Shown: positions 1 through 9,438 of the stretch, piece after piece
Numbering within the stretch: the stretch's first letter is position 1
Layout: every line of letters begins with the position of its first letter
NCBI GenBank assembly: GCA_018266775.1
Contig: JAFDZS010000010.1
Coordinates: forward strand, 369,983-433,982
Reading direction: 5' to 3'
Length of the DNA: 64,000 nucleotides
DNA from: Bacteroidota bacterium
GTDB lineage: Bacteria; Bacteroidota; Bacteroidia; Chitinophagales; Chitinophagaceae
Program-made: the position numbers and the translations under genes
Notes under the pieces: generated by a model
Databases searched by the model: none
What the model was told of the DNA's origin: nothing
What the model saw: only the letters and a program-made list of their open reading frames with translations

Positions 1-993
1 TTTGTAATTTCCAAAATTCCTATTGTAACCATTCAGAAAAAAGAAGAACAAATTGAAATTGAAGCGTTGGGTAATATCGCTTATGATACAAGAGAAGTGG
101 GCAGCATTTCATCAAGGATTGCAGGAAGAATTGAAAAGCTATATGTACGTTTTCGTTATCAGAAAATAAGTAAAGGCCAGCATATACTTGATATCTACAG
201 TCCGGAATTAATGACGGCGCAGCAAAACCTCTTATTTCTTTTAAAAAATGACGCAGGCAATACAGCATTCATTCAAGCTGCAAAAGAAAAATTATTGCTG
301 TTAGGAATGAGCAATCAGCAATTGCAGCAGGTGATACTATCTGGTAAGCCATCATTAACAGTTGCTGTGTATAGTAATTACAGCGGGCATATTCATGAGG
401 CCGCCAATGGTACCGGCATGAATAAAGAACCGGGAATTATGAAAGATATATCCTTAATTACTGAAGAACTTTCACTGAAAGAGGGTATGTATTTGCAAAA
501 GGGGCAGTCCATTTTTACTGTGTACAATCCTGAAAGGGCATGGGCTATTCTACATATTTATGGAGAAAATCAGGGCTTGATTAAAACAGGTAATTCTGTA
601 AGAATAGTTCCTGAAACTGCACCAGAAAAAGATTTTATGGCTAAGATAGATTTCGTTGAACCGTTCTATAATAAAGAAAGCAAAACTTTGTCGGTAAGGG
701 TTTACTTTAATAACAGTATACTGAAAATTCCAATTGGCAGCCAGATCCGGGCCACCATCTATGGTAACACAAAGGATGCTTTCTGGTTACCTAAAGATGC
801 AGTTGTTTCTTTAGGATTGGATAAAGTAGTATTTGAGAAAACCGGCAGAGGATTTAAAGCCCACATGATTAATACCGGCATTACACATCAAAATCATATC
901 CAGGTTTTAAATGGTATTGCTGAAACAGATTCTGTGGCTGCCAATGCACAGTATTTAATGGACAGTGAAAGTTTTATCAAGATTAAAAATTAA
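1..993 (+). CDS. RND efflux periplasmic adaptor, CusB/HlyD-like (5' end outside window)
   Basis: The reading frame is open from base 1, so the true start lies upstream; the first possible in-window start (TTG at 67) is not needed. The protein has the adaptor layout: a lipoyl-like stretch ([12 protein letters not shown]), a helical hairpin around an [16 protein letters not shown] segment, a second lipoyl half and C-terminal beta-barrel and membrane-proximal domains. CusB-type adaptors link an inner-membrane RND pump to a TolC-like outer-membrane channel in the periplasm. It ends 3 bases before a second CusB-like gene, which suggests one transcript. Copper/silver as substrate is inferred from the neighbours. 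No heavy-metal-binding motif is visible in the portion present. The pump partner is probably upstream of the window. Confidence 0.85.
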   Translation, partial: FVISKIPIVTIQKKEEQIEIEALGNIAYDTREVGSISSRIAGRIEKLYVRFRYQKISKGQHILDIYSPELMTAQQNLLFLLKNDAGNTAFIQAAKEKLLLLGMSNQQLQQVILSGKPSLTVAVYSNYSGHIHEAANGTGMNKEPGIMKDISLITEELSLKEGMYLQKGQSIFTVYNPERAWAILHIYGENQGLIKTGNSVRIVPETAPEKDFMAKIDFVEPFYNKESKTLSVRVYFNNSILKIPIGSQIRATIYGNTKDAFWLPKDAVVSLGLDKVVFEKTGRGFKAHMINTGITHQNHIQVLNGIAETDSVAANAQYLMDSESFIKIKN

Positions 994-996
994 AAA

Positions 997-2193
997 ATGC
1001 GGCACTTATTATTCTTCTCCACCTTTTTTTTATTTCTTCTTTCCTGTAAAAGCAAAAAAGAAATACCAAAAGATACTGATACCTATTACACCTGCTCTAT
1101 GCACCCACAGGTAAGAGAGAGTAAACCTGGTAAATGCCCTATTTGTCATATGGAATTGACATTAGTAAAAAAAAATAACGAAGTAAAACAAGATGAATTG
1201 CAATTAAATGAACAGCAAATACAATTAGGTAATATACAAACTGATACCATCCGTAGCGGTACCATTGGCGATCAGTTGGTATTGACTGCAACTTTGAATT
1301 TTGATCAGATGAAATCTTCGTCTGTTAGTTCAAGGGTTATGGGCAGGGTTGAAAAATTGTATTATAAAAACCTTGGCGATTATGTAAAGCAAGGAACTCC
1401 ATTGTATGATTTATACAGCGAAGAATTAAATAATGCAAAACAGGAGTACCTCCTGGTAATTGATAAGAAGAAAGCATTCTCGCATGAACAGACAATTGAT
1501 TTTGATCAGCTTTTATTAAGTGCAAAAAACAAATTGCTTTTATGGGGTTTATCAGAAACACAAATAAAGGAACTTGAAATAAATAAGAAGACAAACCCAA
1601 CTACCACCTTTTACAGTACTTCTTCGGGCTACATAACACAAATGGATACACGGGAAGGAGATTATAGCATGGAGGGTGGAACAATAGTTAAGTTAGCAGA
1701 TTTATCAAGTCTTTGGGCGGAAGCGCAGGTGTATACTTCGCAAATGGCTCAGATTGACAGAAACAGCATCGCAACTGTACAGCTGCCTGACTTTGATGGT
1801 AAAGAAATAAAAGGCAGGATTGAATTTGTAAATCCTGAAATAAACCCCGACACAAGAATTAATTTAATTCGTGTATCAATCGCTAATCCGGGAAATGTAC
1901 TAAAGCCGGGCATGCCAGCCTACGTTATACTTAAAAGTCCGCAACGTAATTCATTAACATTACCTATTGATGCAGTTTTGAGAAATGGGAATGGTGCCAC
2001 AGTTTGGGTTAGTACCGGAAACAATTCTTTTAAAAATAAGATGGTAGAAGTGGGATTGGAAAGTGGTAACAGGATTGAAATTAAATCAGGATTGGCTGCT
2101 GGAGAGGTAGTAGTTATTTCAGGCGCCTATTTATTGCAAAGCGAATATATTTTTAAGAATGGGGCCAAACCTATGGAAGGAATGAAAATGTAG
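997..2193 (+). CDS. CusB-like RND adaptor lipoprotein with N-terminal heavy-metal-binding domain
   Basis: Predicted copper/silver efflux adaptor of 398 residues. The N-terminus is a lipoprotein signal (hydrophobic run ending LLSC, so Cys17 is the likely lipidated residue). Next, at about residues 31-55, comes a heavy-metal-binding domain with the pattern YTCSMHP...GKCPICHMEL, and then the HlyD/CusB core with paired lipoyl halves (SRVMGRVEKLY...), a helical hairpin and a C-terminal barrel. The metal-binding segment probably hands metal to the RND pump. The ATG lies 3 bases after the upstream adaptor stop, so the two are probably co-transcribed. Two consecutive adaptors that differ by this domain suggest a specialised delivery subunit next to a structural one; that split is inference. 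Confidence 0.88.
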   Translation: MRHLLFFSTFFLFLLSCKSKKEIPKDTDTYYTCSMHPQVRESKPGKCPICHMELTLVKKNNEVKQDELQLNEQQIQLGNIQTDTIRSGTIGDQLVLTATLNFDQMKSSSVSSRVMGRVEKLYYKNLGDYVKQGTPLYDLYSEELNNAKQEYLLVIDKKKAFSHEQTIDFDQLLLSAKNKLLLWGLSETQIKELEINKKTNPTTTFYSTSSGYITQMDTREGDYSMEGGTIVKLADLSSLWAEAQVYTSQMAQIDRNSIATVQLPDFDGKEIKGRIEFVNPEINPDTRINLIRVSIANPGNVLKPGMPAYVILKSPQRNSLTLPIDAVLRNGNGATVWVSTGNNSFKNKMVEVGLESGNRIEIKSGLAAGEVVVISGAYLLQSEYIFKNGAKPMEGMKM

Positions 2194-2212
2194 AATGTTT
2201 AAATATTGTTTT

Positions 2213-3262
2213 ATGAAAACAATTAAAAGAACAGAAACCTATAATGCCCCAGCTGATAAAGTTTTCAGCTATCTCGATGACCTCGGCGTTACAGGAATGC
2301 ACATGACAAAATCATCCGGCATGATGATGGGTAGTAAACTTGATCTTGAATTTCTTACAAAGCACCACACTGGCATGGGATCTAAATGCCAATGGAAAGG
2401 ATTGATGATGGGAATGAAAATGGATTTTACTGTTGAAGTAACAAAATGGGTAGAAGGTGTAGAAAAAGTTTGGGAAACAATTGGAGAAGCAAAGATGATT
2501 ATTTATTCCTGGTACAGGATGCATTTACTGGTTTATCCCAAAGGAAATACAGCGCAGGCTGAATTATCTATCACATACGAAAAGCCAAAAGGTTGCTTTG
2601 CTAAAATAATATCCTTTTTGTTTGCAAATTGGTATTGCAACTGGTGTTTAAAAAATATGCTACACGATAGCAAAACGAAAATTGAAAACGATAAGGAAAA
2701 AATACTGAAATCTTCTGTCATCAATGGAAGTTCATATAGAAAGACAAACTGGTATGTAATTACAGGTGGTCCGGGCTCAGGAAAAACCACAACTATTCAG
2801 CTACTTCGCAACAAAGGATACACAACAACTATTGAACATGCACGGCATTATATTGATACGCAAAGAATAGCCGGAAAGACCGTAGAAGAAATAAGAAGGA
2901 ATCAACAGGAGTTTCAAACAAGAGTTTTGGATATGCAGATTGAACAGGAAGTGTGGCTTTCACCTGATGAAATAGTATTTCTTGACAGAGCCCTTCCTGA
3001 TGCGCAGGCTTATTATCGTTTTCTCAATTTGCCGGCAAATGAAAAATTAGAAAATGCATTGAAAAAAGCAGGGTATAAAAAAATATTTATTCTTGATTTT
3101 CTTCCGTTGGTTAATGACTATGCACGAAATGAAAATGCGAAAGCGCAACAGGAAATTCATGCATTAATTACTGAGGTTTATGAATCCCTTCCCTTTCCTG
3201 TAATACATGTGCCTGTACTTTCACCCGAAGAACGGGTGGAGTTTATTTTAAAAAATCTTTAA
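2213..3262 (+). CDS. SRPBCC-domain and AAA_28-type ATPase fusion protein
   Basis: A 349-residue protein counted from ATG 2213; an in-frame ATG at 2195 would add six residues. Residues 1 to about 150 look like an SRPBCC/START-like ligand-binding fold (TYNAPADKVFSYLDD start, Met-rich MMMGSK and GLMMGMKM stretches, Cys-rich WYCNWCLK end). From about residue 180 there is a P-loop ATPase of the AAA_28 type: Walker A GGPGSGKTT near residue 185, a likely Walker B IVFLDRALPD, and a C-terminal helical part. It follows the CusB-like gene by 19 bases, in the copper cluster. The function is not known; the Met-rich face could bind a soft metal or a hydrophobic ligand, which is inference. Both halves are in frame with no sign of sequence damage. 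Confidence 0.75.
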   Translation: MKTIKRTETYNAPADKVFSYLDDLGVTGMHMTKSSGMMMGSKLDLEFLTKHHTGMGSKCQWKGLMMGMKMDFTVEVTKWVEGVEKVWETIGEAKMIIYSWYRMHLLVYPKGNTAQAELSITYEKPKGCFAKIISFLFANWYCNWCLKNMLHDSKTKIENDKEKILKSSVINGSSYRKTNWYVITGGPGSGKTTTIQLLRNKGYTTTIEHARHYIDTQRIAGKTVEEIRRNQQEFQTRVLDMQIEQEVWLSPDEIVFLDRALPDAQAYYRFLNLPANEKLENALKKAGYKKIFILDFLPLVNDYARNENAKAQQEIHALITEVYESLPFPVIHVPVLSPEERVEFILKNL

Positions 3263-3324
3263 TCCGCTAAATTGTTGAAACAGTACATACTGCTGGTGGT
3301 AATTAATTTGTAATAAGGTTGTAA

Positions 3325-6063
3325 ATGGAATTTAATATACAACATATTGATGCACTCATTAAACAATTTAACAGTGATGTTCTGCATGGCCTTAACGAAA
3401 ATGTGATTCAGTCAGCAAAACAAAAGTTTGGTAAAAATATTCTAAAGGCTGCCAATACAAGAAATGTTTATCAGATCCTGCTCGGGCAATTTACGAGTCC
3501 GCTTATTATCATTCTACTCGTTGCTTCGCTGGCATCCTTTTACCTGCAACAGCCACGGGATGGCCTTATTCTTTTAATTATTGTTTTGATGAACGGGTTG
3601 ATTGGTTTTTACCAGGAGTGGAAATCCGAAAATATACTGGCATCTATTAAAAAACTGGTAGTTGATAAATGCACCGTTACCCGGGAAGGGAAAGCAATAG
3701 AAATATTTTCAGAAGACCTTGTGCCTGGTGATATTGTTTTGCTTTCGGAAGGTGTAGGTATTCCCGCTGATATCCGCCTGACTGAATCTAACGGATTCTC
3801 TGCCAATGAATTTATTCTTACCGGTGAGTCACTGCCATCTTCAAAAGACCATTTATTTATTGCAAAAAAAAATATTTCCATTTCCGAAGTAAAAAATTGC
3901 GTGTTCATGGGCACCACCGTTGCAAGAGGTGAGGCGAAAGGAATTGTGTATGCAACAGGTATGCAGACTGAGATTGGAAAAATCAGTTCGGGTTCTCAAA
4001 AAATAAAATCAACCGATGCACCCATTCAAACAGAAATAAAAGATGTAGCAAAGAAACTGACTTATGCAACATTAGTAATTGGTGTTTTATTATTCGGCAC
4101 ACGGTTGCTGCTGAATGATACAATGGCAGTTGCATTGGTATTCTCTATCAGTGTAGCAGCAGCAATGGTTCCCGAAGGTTTGCCTGCACAAATTTCAATG
4201 GCTTTAGCACTGGCAGTTGGGCGATTGGCGAAAAGAAAGGCGATTGTAAAAAAGATTGCTTCGGCGCAAACATTGGGTTCAGCTACTGTGATTGCATCGG
4301 ATAAAACAGGAACAATTACAAAAAATGAAATGACTATCACCGGGTGTCATTTTAACGGCATGACATTCTCTGTTTCTGGTTTGGGATATATGCCCAAAGG
4401 CGAAATACTTGATGAGCAGGGACAGGTATTGAAAAAAGAATCATTGGGAGACATGAAAGCTTTTTTTCTATCCGGGTTTCTTTCTTCAACAGGAAAGATA
4501 AATCCGCCGGATAAATATCATCCCGGCTGGTATTGCATTGGTGACCCTACCGAAGCATCCTTTGCAGCATTGGCAATGAAAGCAGGATTTAGTTTAGAGG
4601 AAGTGAATAATGATTACCCACCAGTAAAATCATTTAGCTTTGATTCATTTCGTAAAAGAGCAGCGATAATAAGAACACATAAAGGCAAAGTAATTTCTTT
4701 CGTAAAGGGTTCGTTAGAATCAGTGCTGGCAACTTCAACAAAAATTATTTCCAATGGTAATGTAAAAGAACTGGTAGAAACGCAAAAAAAGGAAATCCTT
4801 GCCATGTCTGCAGCCTTTGCAGAAAACGCCTTACGTATTATTGCTATAGCCTATAAAGATCTTGATAGCAAATACGATTACACAATTGAAGATGCTGAAC
4901 AGGATTTGACCTTTGCTGGATTTGTAACCATGTTCGACCCGCCGCATGAAGAAGTGAAAGAAGCGATAGCATCTGTTTTCAAAGCACACATGAAAGTGTT
5001 TATGATTACCGGTGATAACGAAGTAACGGCAAAGGCTATTGCGAAGAATATCGGTTTGATGAATGAAAACAATGAATTTCCTGATGTGATTAATGGAGCT
5101 TCGCTACAAAACATGAAGGATGAAGAAGTTTGTTCTTCTTTCTGCAAAAGAGCGGTTATTTTTTCAAGAGTTTCTCCTGATGATAAATTTCGTATTGTAG
5201 ATTTGTTAAAACAGCAGGGAGAGATTGTTGCTGTAACAGGTGATGGAGTGAACGATACATTAAGTTTAAAGAGAGCAGATATTGGTGTAGCAATGGGATT
5301 AAGCGGCTCAAAAGTGGCTCAGGAAGCTGCTAATATTATTTTACTCGACGATAATTTTTCGACCATTGTGGTGGCAGTAAAAGAAGGAAGAACAATTTTC
5401 AGAAACCTTGAAAAAACAATTAAGACAAACCTTTCATCGAACATTGCAGAATTAACTTGTGTGTTGGCAGGTTTTGCCGGGGCCTTTGCCGGGATTGCCA
5501 CTCCAATATTTGCAGTCCAGATCTTATTAATAGATATGATTGGAGAAATGTTTCCGTTAATTATGCTTACGTATGATCCGCCAGAAAAAAGAATGATGGA
5601 AATGCCTCCACGCAATCCAAAAGATAAAATACTTACCAAAGAGACAATGATGGGCATTCTCTTTAACGGAGTTGTGATGGGGATAGCTTCTTATGGTGCT
5701 TTTCTTGCCGAATATTTTCACAATCATCATTTAGCTAATCACTATGAAAAAGCAATGACGGTTACTTTTGTTTCTATTGTGTTTTGCCAATATGCCAATC
5801 TCTTATCACGCCGTACTTATGCTGCTGCTTTGGGCAAATACCTGTTTTCAAACCGAAGTCTGTTGCTTGCGTTTGCCTTATCTTTTTCCTTAATGCTGCT
5901 GATAATTTACGTGCCCGTTTTTAATTTGTATTTTCATACTTCATCGTTAATGCCTGTAGATTGGTTATTCCCTTTAGCAGCGGGAATTCTTTGCCTGACG
6001 ATTTATGAATACCGTAAAAAAGAAAATAGTAAACGATATGAAAATGGAACATCAACATCATGA
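3325..6063 (+). CDS. P2-type cation-transporting ATPase (calcium-ATPase-like)
   Basis: A 912-residue inner-membrane pump. It has an N-terminal cation_ATPase_N-like segment, the actuator motif LTGESLP, the M4 motif VPEGLPA, phosphorylation loop DKTGTIT (Asp326), the TGDGVND hinge and a C-terminal six-helix region. These belong to the P2 (Ca2+/Na+/K+-type) class, not the heavy-metal P1B class, as there is no CPx motif in M4. The M6 ion-binding segment reads LLIDMIGEMFPL, where Ca2+ pumps usually have a NLxxDxxPA pattern, so the substrate may differ. Its last codons overlap the start of the downstream copper ATPase, which implies translational coupling. It is unusual inside a copper operon; the transported ion cannot be told from sequence. 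Confidence 0.85.
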   Translation: MEFNIQHIDALIKQFNSDVLHGLNENVIQSAKQKFGKNILKAANTRNVYQILLGQFTSPLIIILLVASLASFYLQQPRDGLILLIIVLMNGLIGFYQEWKSENILASIKKLVVDKCTVTREGKAIEIFSEDLVPGDIVLLSEGVGIPADIRLTESNGFSANEFILTGESLPSSKDHLFIAKKNISISEVKNCVFMGTTVARGEAKGIVYATGMQTEIGKISSGSQKIKSTDAPIQTEIKDVAKKLTYATLVIGVLLFGTRLLLNDTMAVALVFSISVAAAMVPEGLPAQISMALALAVGRLAKRKAIVKKIASAQTLGSATVIASDKTGTITKNEMTITGCHFNGMTFSVSGLGYMPKGEILDEQGQVLKKESLGDMKAFFLSGFLSSTGKINPPDKYHPGWYCIGDPTEASFAALAMKAGFSLEEVNNDYPPVKSFSFDSFRKRAAIIRTHKGKVISFVKGSLESVLATSTKIISNGNVKELVETQKKEILAMSAAFAENALRIIAIAYKDLDSKYDYTIEDAEQDLTFAGFVTMFDPPHEEVKEAIASVFKAHMKVFMITGDNEVTAKAIAKNIGLMNENNEFPDVINGASLQNMKDEEVCSSFCKRAVIFSRVSPDDKFRIVDLLKQQGEIVAVTGDGVNDTLSLKRADIGVAMGLSGSKVAQEAANIILLDDNFSTIVVAVKEGRTIFRNLEKTIKTNLSSNIAELTCVLAGFAGAFAGIATPIFAVQILLIDMIGEMFPLIMLTYDPPEKRMMEMPPRNPKDKILTKETMMGILFNGVVMGIASYGAFLAEYFHNHHLANHYEKAMTVTFVSIVFCQYANLLSRRTYAAALGKYLFSNRSLLLAFALSFSLMLLIIYVPVFNLYFHTSSLMPVDWLFPLAAGILCLTIYEYRKKENSKRYENGTSTS

Positions 6064-8161
6064 AATAAAATACACTTGTCCGATGCATCCTGACGTGGTG
6101 CAGGATAAACCGGGTAATTGTCCCATTTGCGGAATGACGTTGGTTTTAGTCAAACCAGATGCTGAAAATGATATGCACGATCATCATGGGGCTAACCCTT
6201 CAATGGGGCATACGGGACATGATCATAACAGTATGATTGCAGATTTTCGGAAGCGCTTTTATGTGGTGCTGTTGTTGACCATTCCTATTATGCTGTTATC
6301 AGAAATGATACAACATTTTATGGGTGTTGACTGGCAATTTACCGGTTCAAAATATATTTTATTTGCTTTATCAACCATTGTATTTATTTACGGAGGCTTT
6401 CCATTTTTAAAAGGATTGTTGGATGAAGTAAAAGCAAAGAATCCCGGCATGATGTTCCTGATTGGCTTTGCAATATCGGTAGCCTATATATACAGTGTCG
6501 CTATTGTATTTGGCTTGCAGGGCATGGATTTTTTTTGGGAACTGGCAACGCTGATTCTTATTATGTTGTTAGGCCATTGGATAGAAATGAAATCCGTTGC
6601 AGGTGCATCAAGAGAACTGGAATTACTGGTGCAATTGATGCCTGCCGATGCACATAAAGTAAAAGGAAGCATGACAGTTGATGTAAAAACTGATACACTC
6701 AAAGAGAACGATATAATTCTCGTTAAGCCGGGAGAAAAAGTAGCAGCGGATGGAATAATTTTAGAAGGTGAAAGTTACCTTAATGAATCCATGCTTACAG
6801 GGGAATCAAAGCCGGTACAAAAAATTAAGGGAGACAAAGTAATTGCCGGGTCTATTAATGGCAATGGCTCTATTAAAGTTACTGTATCTCATGCTGCCAA
6901 AGATTCCTATCTCTCACAAGTAGTAAAACTGGTGGATGATGCTCAGAAATCAAAATCTAAAACTCAGTTACTTGCAGATACTGCTGCCAAATGGTTAACT
7001 ATAATTGCACTGGTTTCTGGTATTGCCACTTTTTTAGTTTGGTATTTAACAGGGCAATCCCTTGCCTTTGCTATGGAAAGGATGGTTACTGTTATTGTTA
7101 TATGTTGCCCTCATGCTTTAGGCTTGGCTGTGCCGTTAGTAGTGGCAAAATCAACTGCTTTGTCTGCAAAAAACGGGTTGCTGATTAAGAACAGAACAGC
7201 CTTTGAAAATGCAAGAAAAATAACCACGATTGTATTTGACAAAACAGGTACACTAACGGTCGGAAAATTTGAAGTGTCAAAAATTGTTCCCTTGCAAAAG
7301 GAAATAAAAGAAAATGAAATCATCCGTTTGGCAGCAGCACTGGAGCAAAAATCAGAACATCCAATTGCTACTGGTATCCTGCAAAAAGCAAAAGATTTAG
7401 CTATCACCATTCCTGCTACAGAAAATTTTAATGCTATTACAGGTAAAGGTGTAGAGGCCTTTGTAGAAGGTAATAAAATATTGGTGGTAAGCCCCGGTTA
7501 CTTAAAAGAAAATAATCTAGCATTGCCAGATGGCTTTGGAGCCAACGACACAGAAACGGTTGTGTTTGTAATGATCAATACTGAATTGGCAGGATACATC
7601 GCATTGTCTGATGAGATCAGGCCTGAATCGGCAGGCGCCATCAAAACGTTAAAAGAAAATAATATCAAATCAATTCTGCTAACCGGCGACAATACCAAAG
7701 TGGCCAAAAGTGTAAGCGAAACTTTAAGTATGGACAGTTTTATTGCTGAAGTGTTGCCTCATCAAAAATTAGAAAAAATAAAAGAGTTGCAAAGTAAAGG
7801 GGAATTTGTAGCCATGACGGGTGATGGAGTAAATGATGCACCAGCACTGGCCATTGCGGATGTGGGCATTGCAGTTGGGAGCGGAAGTGATATAGCTGCA
7901 GAAACCGCAGGCATAGTTTTGGTAAACAGTAATCCAAAAGATATTGTGAGTTTGATTTTATTTGGCAAAGCCACCTACAGTAAAATGATTCAGAATTTAA
8001 TTTGGGCCACTGGTTACAATGTGGTGGCACTTCCATTAGCGGCGGGAGTGCTATATAAGCAAGGGATTTTGTTAAGCCCGGCTGCTGGCGCTGTATTAAT
8101 GACCGTGAGTACCATTGTTGTGGCTATTAATGCCAGTATGCTGAAGGTGAAACGAGGGTAA
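6038..8161 (+). CDS. copB: Copper-translocating P1B-3-type ATPase, CopB-like
   Basis: Inner-membrane heavy-metal pump of about 707 residues; ATG 6038 was preferred to 6005 because family homology begins near MEHQHHEIKYTCPMHP. It opens with a heavy-metal-binding domain (YTCPMHP...GNCPICGM) and a His-rich stretch (HDHHGANPSMGHTGHDHN) in place of an HMA domain. The core has actuator TGES, M6 CPH (ICCPHALGLAVPLV), DKTGTLT (Asp401), the catalytic HP dipeptide (SEHPIA) and GDGVNDAPALA. The CPH motif and the TGYN segment of M7 mark the P1B-3 subgroup, known for Cu2+/Ag+ export. The 5' end overlaps the P2-type ATPase by 26 bases. An in-frame match to the cluster's other metal-binding domains suggests shared metal transfer. 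Confidence 0.9.
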   Translation: MKMEHQHHEIKYTCPMHPDVVQDKPGNCPICGMTLVLVKPDAENDMHDHHGANPSMGHTGHDHNSMIADFRKRFYVVLLLTIPIMLLSEMIQHFMGVDWQFTGSKYILFALSTIVFIYGGFPFLKGLLDEVKAKNPGMMFLIGFAISVAYIYSVAIVFGLQGMDFFWELATLILIMLLGHWIEMKSVAGASRELELLVQLMPADAHKVKGSMTVDVKTDTLKENDIILVKPGEKVAADGIILEGESYLNESMLTGESKPVQKIKGDKVIAGSINGNGSIKVTVSHAAKDSYLSQVVKLVDDAQKSKSKTQLLADTAAKWLTIIALVSGIATFLVWYLTGQSLAFAMERMVTVIVICCPHALGLAVPLVVAKSTALSAKNGLLIKNRTAFENARKITTIVFDKTGTLTVGKFEVSKIVPLQKEIKENEIIRLAAALEQKSEHPIATGILQKAKDLAITIPATENFNAITGKGVEAFVEGNKILVVSPGYLKENNLALPDGFGANDTETVVFVMINTELAGYIALSDEIRPESAGAIKTLKENNIKSILLTGDNTKVAKSVSETLSMDSFIAEVLPHQKLEKIKELQSKGEFVAMTGDGVNDAPALAIADVGIAVGSGSDIAAETAGIVLVNSNPKDIVSLILFGKATYSKMIQNLIWATGYNVVALPLAAGVLYKQGILLSPAAGAVLMTVSTIVVAINASMLKVKRG

Positions 8162-8345
8162 GGAATCTCTCGTGATTCACTTATTTACTGCAAACTGGAA
8201 GTCTGCCATTTCTTTGTTATTCAAAATCGTCATAATTTTATAATTCCTCCCCATAATTGTATAAGTTCCGGAATGCTCATGGGCTTATCTTTACGGTCAG
8301 AAAATGCTGTTTTTACTAAAATAGGCTTAATTTTAGTATAGTTTA

Positions 8346-8810
8346 ATGAAAAGAAAGATCACCATACAATTAAAAGCATTATTCCTGCTATTGGTGTTTG
8401 CCTTCAATACAGCAGTAGGATTCGCCTGTGCTATAGGTTTGGATATGGGCTTCAATAAGGCCCATCATGATGAAGAAGCTACCGAAATCCATGTTCATGC
8501 AAATGGTGAGAAACATGAGCATCATAGCAAAACTGGCAGCCATCAGCACCGTGATGAAAATGCACCAGAAAAAAAGGAAAAAGGCGGCTGTTGCAATGAT
8601 GAAGTACAAAAATTTCAAAATTTAGATAAGAACCTGAATCAAAATGCAAAGCTTGCCATTGATGTACCAGCATTTGTGGCAGTAATCAGCACTTTTGCAA
8701 CAAGTGGCATTTATGATTTATCAAAAGCCTTTCCTCCTAAGTACAAGGCCAGGCTTTATTATCCTCCGCCCGAAAATATACGTATAGCCATCCAGCGTTT
8801 TCAGATATGA
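8346..8810 (+). CDS. His/Cys-rich secreted protein, HYC_CC_PP-like
   Basis: A 154-residue protein with a signal peptide (hydrophobic residues about 9-27, ending near VGFACA). The middle carries dense histidines (HHDEEATEIHVHANGEKHEHH...) followed by GGCCND, and the C-terminus ends with YYPPPENIRIAIQRFQ. This combination of His, CC and PP motifs matches a small Bacteroidota family found in copper clusters. It is expected to be periplasmic and metal-binding; that role is inferred from the His/Cys content and neighbours. It sits alone after a 184-base gap behind copB, so it probably has its own promoter, although no clear TAnnTTTG box was found. Confidence 0.7.
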   Translation: MKRKITIQLKALFLLLVFAFNTAVGFACAIGLDMGFNKAHHDEEATEIHVHANGEKHEHHSKTGSHQHRDENAPEKKEKGGCCNDEVQKFQNLDKNLNQNAKLAIDVPAFVAVISTFATSGIYDLSKAFPPKYKARLYYPPPENIRIAIQRFQI

Positions 8811-8884
8811 TTTAATGTATAAAATGTTATGCATGGGTTTCTCATGCCTGTAATTATTTTATTTAAACATTAAATCAGATTAAA

Positions 8885-9358
8885 ATGAAAAAGATATTAT
8901 TTTCAGTTGCCTTATTAGCAACTGTGTTCGTGCAGCAGAGTTTTGCACAGGAAACCTCTAAGGCTCAGCCTTCACCACTACTCACTTCATACTATAATTT
9001 AAAAGATGCATTGGTTAGCAGTAATGCAACTGCTGCAGCTGCAAGTTCAGAAGCTTTTATAAAGGCTTTAAACGAGATGGATAAAGCAATACTAAAAGAT
9101 GAAAGCCGGAATGCTTTATTAGCGGATGCCAATGCTATTTCCCAATCTAAAGACCTGAAACTGCAAAGGGAAAAGTTTGCCACTTTATCCACCAATATGT
9201 TTGTCCTTGCTAAAGCGGTAAAGCTTTCTGCTGACCCGGTTTACCAACAGTATTGTCCCATGAAAAAGGCATCGTGGCTTAGTGACAATAAGGCCATTAA
9301 AAACCCTTACTACGGAAATGCCATGCTCACTTGCGGCAGTGTTAAAGAAACATTGTAA
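8885..9358 (+). CDS. DUF3347 periplasmic protein, probable copper-binding
   Basis: A 157-residue protein with a cleavable signal peptide (MKKILFSVALLATVFVQQSFAQ, cleavage likely after FAQ). The mature part is a helical DUF3347 domain: LLTSYYNLKDALVSSNA at the start, a YCPM motif near residue 122, and an ending with NPYYGNAMLTCGSV. Related domains occur on CusB-type proteins and in copper loci, and the conserved YCPM plus C-terminal Cys could bind metal. It is 80 bases ahead of a second DUF3347 gene that shares both motifs. Metal binding is inferred, not shown. Confidence 0.75.
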   Translation: MKKILFSVALLATVFVQQSFAQETSKAQPSPLLTSYYNLKDALVSSNATAAAASSEAFIKALNEMDKAILKDESRNALLADANAISQSKDLKLQREKFATLSTNMFVLAKAVKLSADPVYQQYCPMKKASWLSDNKAIKNPYYGNAMLTCGSVKETL

Positions 9359-9438
9359 AAAAATATGCCTTTTCCTGCCAATTCTTTACCGGTGGCAGGA
9401 TGAGGTTATCTGTATTATAACACACTAAAATTTAAAAG

